From assembly GCA_944320595.1 (NCBI GenBank), contig CALUIB010000001.1, positions 1 through 64,000 of the forward strand: a stretch of DNA of 64,000 bases, read 5' to 3'. Below the pieces are notes generated by a model. That model did no database searches. It worked only from the letters and a program-made list of their open reading frames with translations, and was not told where the DNA came from. This stretch comes from an uncultured Muribaculaceae bacterium. GTDB lineage: Bacteria; Bacteroidota; Bacteroidia; Bacteroidales; Muribaculaceae. The position numbers and the translations under genes are program-made. Positions 60,363 to 64,000 of this stretch are shown here, in pieces; position 1 is the stretch's first letter, and every line of letters begins with the position of its first letter.

Positions 60363-60990
60363 CGGTCGTGTTTCGGCCAAAACAGGTGTATTATCAATAA
60401 TAGTCGGTGCGGCAATGTTTTGTGCCGCACCGACATTTGCCATGCGGCAAGGTGGCGGGCAGCATGTGCCGACGCAGGATTATAAGAATGCTGTGATGTC
60501 GCCTGCGCTTGATGAAGATGAGAAGGTCGTAGCGTATGTGCGTGACTACCAGATGTCGAGGGCAAAGTCGCTTGTGAAAGCTGGGTTTGAGGTTGAGATG
60601 ATGCGCCACCGTGAAGTGGTGGTAATAATCATTCCCACCATGAAACTGTTTAATGCCGGCAGTGCCGAAATATCGGCAAAAGGTGAGCGGCGGTTAAGGG
60701 AAGTGTTGCCTTATCTTGGCGAACACGGATTTTATAATATAGTTGTGGCCGGATATACCGACAATACGGGTTCGCCCATTTACTGCCTGAGGCGCAGTGA
60801 CAAGCAGGCTGTGGCCGTGGCCGACCGCTTGCGCCAGTTGACGGGGAGCCAGTCGATAATGGAGTTTGGCATGGGTAATGAAAGCCCGTTGCTGCCCAAC
60901 AATACTGTTGACAATCGTGCGGTAAACCGCCGCATAGAAATATTGCTTGTTCCAGGCGATGGAATGCTTGAACAGGCTGCGCAGGAATAG
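60337..60990 (+). CDS. OmpA-domain periplasmic protein
   Basis: 217 residues (or 211 from an ATG at 60355). A signal peptide (KTGVLSIIVGAAMFCAAPTFA) is followed by a short linker and an OmpA-like peptidoglycan-binding domain: MKLFNAGSAEISAKGERRLR, VVAGYTDNTGSPIYCLRRSD and ESPLLPNNTVDNRAVNRRIE. No beta-barrel. It probably binds peptidoglycan. The start overlaps the upstream acidic gene by 26 bp, so translation may be coupled. Confidence 0.85.
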   Translation: MKIRLKMSNGRVSAKTGVLSIIVGAAMFCAAPTFAMRQGGGQHVPTQDYKNAVMSPALDEDEKVVAYVRDYQMSRAKSLVKAGFEVEMMRHREVVVIIIPTMKLFNAGSAEISAKGERRLREVLPYLGEHGFYNIVVAGYTDNTGSPIYCLRRSDKQAVAVADRLRQLTGSQSIMEFGMGNESPLLPNNTVDNRAVNRRIEILLVPGDGMLEQAAQE

Positions 60991-61056
60991 GGGGGAGTGG
61001 CAGGTTTATTTTGGGCTTGGCCTAATTAGGCTGGTGCGGCACAATTATACTCTGAA

Positions 61057-61089
61057 TTTTGTATAAAAGCAAAAGTGTGTTTAACTTTG
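61057..61089 (+). promoter_or_regulatory. promoter of proS
   Basis: TTTTG at 61057-61061 and TAACTTTG at 61082-61089 are 20 bp apart; the start of transcription should be near 61096, with a leader of about 19 nt. Confidence 0.68.
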
Positions 61090-61114
61090 CTCCATAAAAA
61101 CAAGACATAGAATA

Positions 61115-62596
61115 ATGGCAAAAGAGCTGAAAGATTTAACCAAGCGATCGGAAAATTATTCGCAATGGTATAACGAATTGGTAGTAAAGGCCGACCTTGC
61201 CGAACAATCGGCCGTGAGAGGGTGTATGGTAATTAAGCCATACGGGTATGCTATATGGGAAAAGATGCAGCAGCAACTCGACCGTATGTTCAAGGAAACC
61301 GGGCATGTGAATGCTTATTTCCCGCTTCTTATCCCGAAGTCATTTTTTAGCAAAGAGGCCGACCATGTAAAAGGTTTTGCCAAGGAGTGTGCAGTGGTGA
61401 CACATTACCGCCTGAAGAACGACCCCGAGGGTCGAGGTGTGGTTGTGGACCCCGAGGCTCGGCTTGAAGAGGAGCTGATTATACGCCCGACGTCGGAAAC
61501 GATTATATGGAATACATATCGGAATTGGATAAAGTCGTATCGCGACCTGCCCATTTTGTGCAACCAGTGGGCTAATGTATTCCGTTGGGAAATGCGTACA
61601 CGTATGTTCCTGCGCACTGCCGAGTTCCTGTGGCAGGAGGGGCATACTGCCCACGCCACTCGTGAAGAGGCAATGGAGGAGGCCGTGCGTATGCTTAACG
61701 TATATGCCGATTTTGCCGAGCGTTATATGGCACTGCCGGTTATCAAGGGCGTAAAGTCGGCCAACGAACGCTTTGCCGGTGCGCTTGAGACCTATACTAT
61801 CGAGGCAATGATGCAAGACGGCAAGGCTTTGCAGTCGGGTACGTCGCACTTCCTTGGGCAGAATTTTGCCAAGGCTTTCGATGTTAAGTTCATCAATAAG
61901 AATAATGAATTGGAATATGTGTGGGCAACTTCGTGGGGCGTGTCAACACGCTTGATGGGTGCGCTTATCATGACGCATTCCGACGATAACGGGTTGGTTC
62001 TGCCGCCGCACCTTGCTCCAATACAGGTGGTGATAGTGCCCATATACAAGAGCATGGAACAGCTCGACGAGATAAGCCGTCGCGTGGCTCCTATTGTAGA
62101 GAAGTTCCGCAAGATGGGAATTAGCGTGAAGTATGACAATGCCGACAATAAACGTCCGGGATTCAAGTTCGCCGATTATGAATTGAAAGGTGTGCCTGTG
62201 CGCCTTGCGCTTGGAGCCAGTGACTTGGAGAACGGTACAATAGAGCTTATGCGCCGCGACACGCTCGAAAAGGAGACTGTGCCAATCGAAGGCATCGAGG
62301 CTCACGTGCAGCAGCTGCTCGAAGATATGCAGACCAACATATACAAGAAGGCTCTTGCCCTGCGCGAGTCGAAGACCACCACTGCCGACAGTTACGACGA
62401 GTTCAAGGAAAAAATCGAGCAGGGTGGGTTCATACTTGCCCACTGGGACGGTACCACCGAAACCGAGGAACGCATCAAGGAGGAGACGAAGGCAACGATA
62501 CGTTGCATACCCCTCGACGGAGACAAGACTCCTGGTGTGTGCATGGTTACTGGCCGCCCATCGGCTCAGCGCGTAATCTTTGCTCGCAATTATTGA
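61115..62596 (+). CDS. proS: prolyl-tRNA synthetase (archaeal/eukaryotic type)
   Basis: Class II synthetase of 493 residues, the short ProS type without the editing insert. Motif 2 is seen in [20 protein letters not shown] followed by [13 protein letters not shown], motif 3 region in [20 protein letters not shown], and the anticodon domain begins [20 protein letters not shown]. The C-terminus ends [11 protein letters not shown], typical of this type. Single-gene unit with its own promoter and terminator. Confidence 0.97.
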   Translation: MAKELKDLTKRSENYSQWYNELVVKADLAEQSAVRGCMVIKPYGYAIWEKMQQQLDRMFKETGHVNAYFPLLIPKSFFSKEADHVKGFAKECAVVTHYRLKNDPEGRGVVVDPEARLEEELIIRPTSETIIWNTYRNWIKSYRDLPILCNQWANVFRWEMRTRMFLRTAEFLWQEGHTAHATREEAMEEAVRMLNVYADFAERYMALPVIKGVKSANERFAGALETYTIEAMMQDGKALQSGTSHFLGQNFAKAFDVKFINKNNELEYVWATSWGVSTRLMGALIMTHSDDNGLVLPPHLAPIQVVIVPIYKSMEQLDEISRRVAPIVEKFRKMGISVKYDNADNKRPGFKFADYELKGVPVRLALGASDLENGTIELMRRDTLEKETVPIEGIEAHVQQLLEDMQTNIYKKALALRESKTTTADSYDEFKEKIEQGGFILAHWDGTTETEERIKEETKATIRCIPLDGDKTPGVCMVTGRPSAQRVIFARNY

Positions 62597-62627
62597 TTGC
62601 ATACCCTATCAAAGGACTTAATATATC

Positions 62628-62667
62628 GGCGAACACCTGCAAAATGCTTTGGTGTTCGCCATTTTTT
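62628..62667 (+). terminator. Rho-independent terminator after proS
   Basis: GGCGAACACC (62628-62637) and GGTGTTCGCC (62651-62660) pair exactly, followed by ATTTTTT. Confidence 0.87.
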
Positions 62668-62701
62668 ATTGAAAGCCTCCCACCTTGGTGGGGAAGGAAT
62701 T

Positions 62702-63505
62702 CTACTTCTCGATTAGTTGTAGCAGGCTGTCGCGGCGAGCGAGTGATTGCTGGGAGCCTTCGCGTTCAAGCAGGCGTATTTCTTCCATGACTTTTTCAGT
62801 CACGTGGGCTTTTTGTGCGGCTATTGAGTCGCGTAGTAGTCGTTTCTCATTGAATGTTTCCAGCAACCGAGCTTCTTCATATACCTTGATTGCGCCGTCG
62901 ATGTCGCCTGTATCGAGCAGAGCCAAAGCTCGGTGGTCGAGTTCGCTTAGCATATCGCGGTTGATGCGTGCGAAACGGTCGCAAAATTCTTCAAGTCGGT
63001 CGAGTGCCCGTTGCAGCTGTTCGCCCGCCTCCATTATCTTTTCGCGATATTGTTGCTCGATGATTTGTCGGTCGGTCAAGGCTTTGTCGAGTTCTGCTAA
63101 TTTTTGCCGGTAAAGGCGGCGATAGCGGTCTTCACCCAACTTGTAATATCGGCGGCGGCTTTCGGCAAGCGAGCCGCGAGGGCACAGTACCACGGTAAAG
63201 GTGTCGGTTGCCGAAATGTTCCATAGTGTCACCTCACGTGTGTTTACCAGTTCATATCCGGTTTTGCCGATTTCCACGGTGCGCACGGCATCGCCCTCGT
63301 TGCGTGTGGCAAAGTGCAGGCTGAATTGCCCATGGCTGTCGCTTGTGGCCGGGGCGGCACCCGATACCATCACCGTTACTTGTGGCAAAGGTTGGCGGCC
63401 CGAGTTTTGCAGCAGTGCAATGCCGTGTTGACGCACTGCGCTGCTGGCAGTGGCAGCGCACATAAAGGCGGTGGCTATAATATGGGTTATTCTATTTCTT
63501 CCCAT
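62702..63505 (-). CDS. exported protein with CarboxypepD-like domain and helical C-terminus
   Basis: 267 residues. The signal peptide (ITHIIATAFMCAATASSA) places the start at 63505; the frame stays open upstream to 63796 inside the next gene. Residues 30-110 resemble a carboxypeptidase-regulatory beta-sandwich (QPLPQVTVMVSGAAPATSDS, TFTVVLCPRG). The rest is helical and charged (YRRLYRQKLAELDKALTDRQ), with one TPR-like repeat (LALLDTGDIDGAIKVYEEAR). Longer Bacteroidota proteins with this layout carry more TPRs. Function unknown. It overlaps the upstream gene by 19 bp. Confidence 0.75.
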   Translation of the reverse strand: MGRNRITHIIATAFMCAATASSAVRQHGIALLQNSGRQPLPQVTVMVSGAAPATSDSHGQFSLHFATRNEGDAVRTVEIGKTGYELVNTREVTLWNISATDTFTVVLCPRGSLAESRRRYYKLGEDRYRRLYRQKLAELDKALTDRQIIEQQYREKIMEAGEQLQRALDRLEEFCDRFARINRDMLSELDHRALALLDTGDIDGAIKVYEEARLLETFNEKRLLRDSIAAQKAHVTEKVMEEIRLLEREGSQQSLARRDSLLQLIEK

Positions 63506-64000
63506 AGTGCTGTTATTACTTTCTTGTTTAGTTCCATGTCGCTTAGTTGAGAGTACAGCCCCACGATGTCGATGGCAGCCGAGAAAACTTGGCGTTTTTT
63601 CTCCTTGTCGGTAAAATGCTTGCCGTGCAGGTGGTACATTCCGATAAGCATATATTGCAATTGCTCGATGTGGGAGTCGCGGAGCCAGTTCCTCGAAGTG
63701 TCGTTTGTCTTTATGAAATCGAGCATTTCGAGCATTATGTCTTCGCAGCCGTCGAGTTCTTTTCCCGACATGGTTCGGGTGAACAGGTATGCCCAATATA
63801 CGTCGAGCATCTTTTGAGTTTCCACTGCCAACGGGTGCGAGCGCATATATTCAAGTGCAATGCGGGAGTAGGGCAGTGCTTTTTCTTCAGGGAGCGAGAT
63901 TGACGCAATTGATAGCAGGTTCAGTGTGTTCATGATGCACTTGGTGGCATACGGAGCATCTTTAAGTATATCGTATGTTTCGACAAGCACTTGTGCAGCT
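63487..64000 (-). CDS. helical protein of unknown function (partial, start off window)
   Basis: The minus-strand frame is open to the right edge, so the first part is missing. The visible 170 residues are helical: KCIMNTLNLLSIASISLPEE, LEYMRSHPLAVETQKMLDVY, IEQLQYMLIGMYHLHGKHFT and IVGLYSQLSDMELNKKVITA, ending LWEEIE. A GTG at 63988-63990 could be a start, but the frame continues beyond it. The pattern recalls TPR-like helix pairs. It overlaps the following exported gene, so the two are co-transcribed. Confidence 0.65.
   Translation of the reverse strand, partial: AAQVLVETYDILKDAPYATKCIMNTLNLLSIASISLPEEKALPYSRIALEYMRSHPLAVETQKMLDVYWAYLFTRTMSGKELDGCEDIMLEMLDFIKTNDTSRNWLRDSHIEQLQYMLIGMYHLHGKHFTDKEKKRQVFSAAIDIVGLYSQLSDMELNKKVITALWEEIE

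Overview
This window is chromosomal sequence from a member of the Bacteroidales. The genes show it: type IX secretion parts (PorD, PorX, PorW), Bacteroidota-only families (DUF4290, DUF4369, DUF5063, DUF5606), a MurA with Asp in place of the active-site Cys, and many promoters of the Bacteroidota form TAnnTTTG with TTG 19-21 bp upstream. Shine-Dalgarno sequences are nearly absent. Muribaculaceae or a neighbouring family is my guess from overall similarity and is not proven. I see no rRNA, tRNA, CRISPR array, insertion sequence or prophage.

Layout. 1-4.4 kb (minus): start of an off-window gene, then lgt, a thioredoxin-like lipoprotein and an M3 peptidase. 4.5-9.3 kb: a decayed arginase-family gene, a coiled-coil membrane protein, a pRiA4b ORF-3-like protein, an AraC regulator, an M23/LysM peptidase and ndk. 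9.6-14 kb (minus): ispD-recG, a 530-bp gap holding a promoter/terminator pair, and lpxH with a sufT-like gene. 14-19 kb: two plus-strand genes, then a minus operon of alpha/beta hydrolase, membrane-anchored MurF-like ligase and ddl. 19-23 kb: the accessory island described below. 23-37 kb (plus): ABC-F, M13 peptidase, dnaN-exonuclease-coaBC-porD-recN-rlmB, then nusB-yajC-cdaR-coaE. 37-43 kb (minus): guaA, porX, porW. 43-50 kb: rmuC, an AraC regulator opposite an MBL hydrolase, NlpC/P60, DUF5606, a small Cys-containing protein, and an AraC regulator opposite an MFS pump. 50.8-56.6 kb (minus): pgm and the yicC-gmk-nadD-DUF5063-M18 operon. 56.7-62.6 kb (plus): tsaB, DUF4290, murA, rimM, a small acidic protein, an OmpA-domain protein and proS. 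The right edge holds two minus-strand exported or unknown genes, the last one cut by the window.

The most interesting region is 18.9-23.0 kb, a collapsed class I lanthipeptide locus. It holds (i) an intact 163-residue precursor-like peptide with a Bacteroidota lanthipeptide-type leader and 20 cysteines, all after residue 35; (ii) an intact exported 911-residue MG2/CarboxypepD/Plug protein 3 bp downstream, with the C-terminal relic of a second copy just upstream; and (iii) behind them, fragments that read as a LanC-like cyclase N-terminus with two stops, joined directly to an internal piece of a LanB dehydratase. The precursor and the exported protein are still open and have a good promoter, while the modifying enzymes are broken here. 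Either an enzyme set elsewhere acts in trans or the pair is an orphan.

The remaining genes are mostly housekeeping: envelope and peptidoglycan synthesis (lgt, lpxH, ddl, MurF-like, murA), CoA synthesis (coaBC, coaE), DNA replication and repair (dnaN, recG, recN, rmuC), translation (rimM, rlmB, tsaB, proS) and nucleotide metabolism (guaA, gmk, ndk, nadD).
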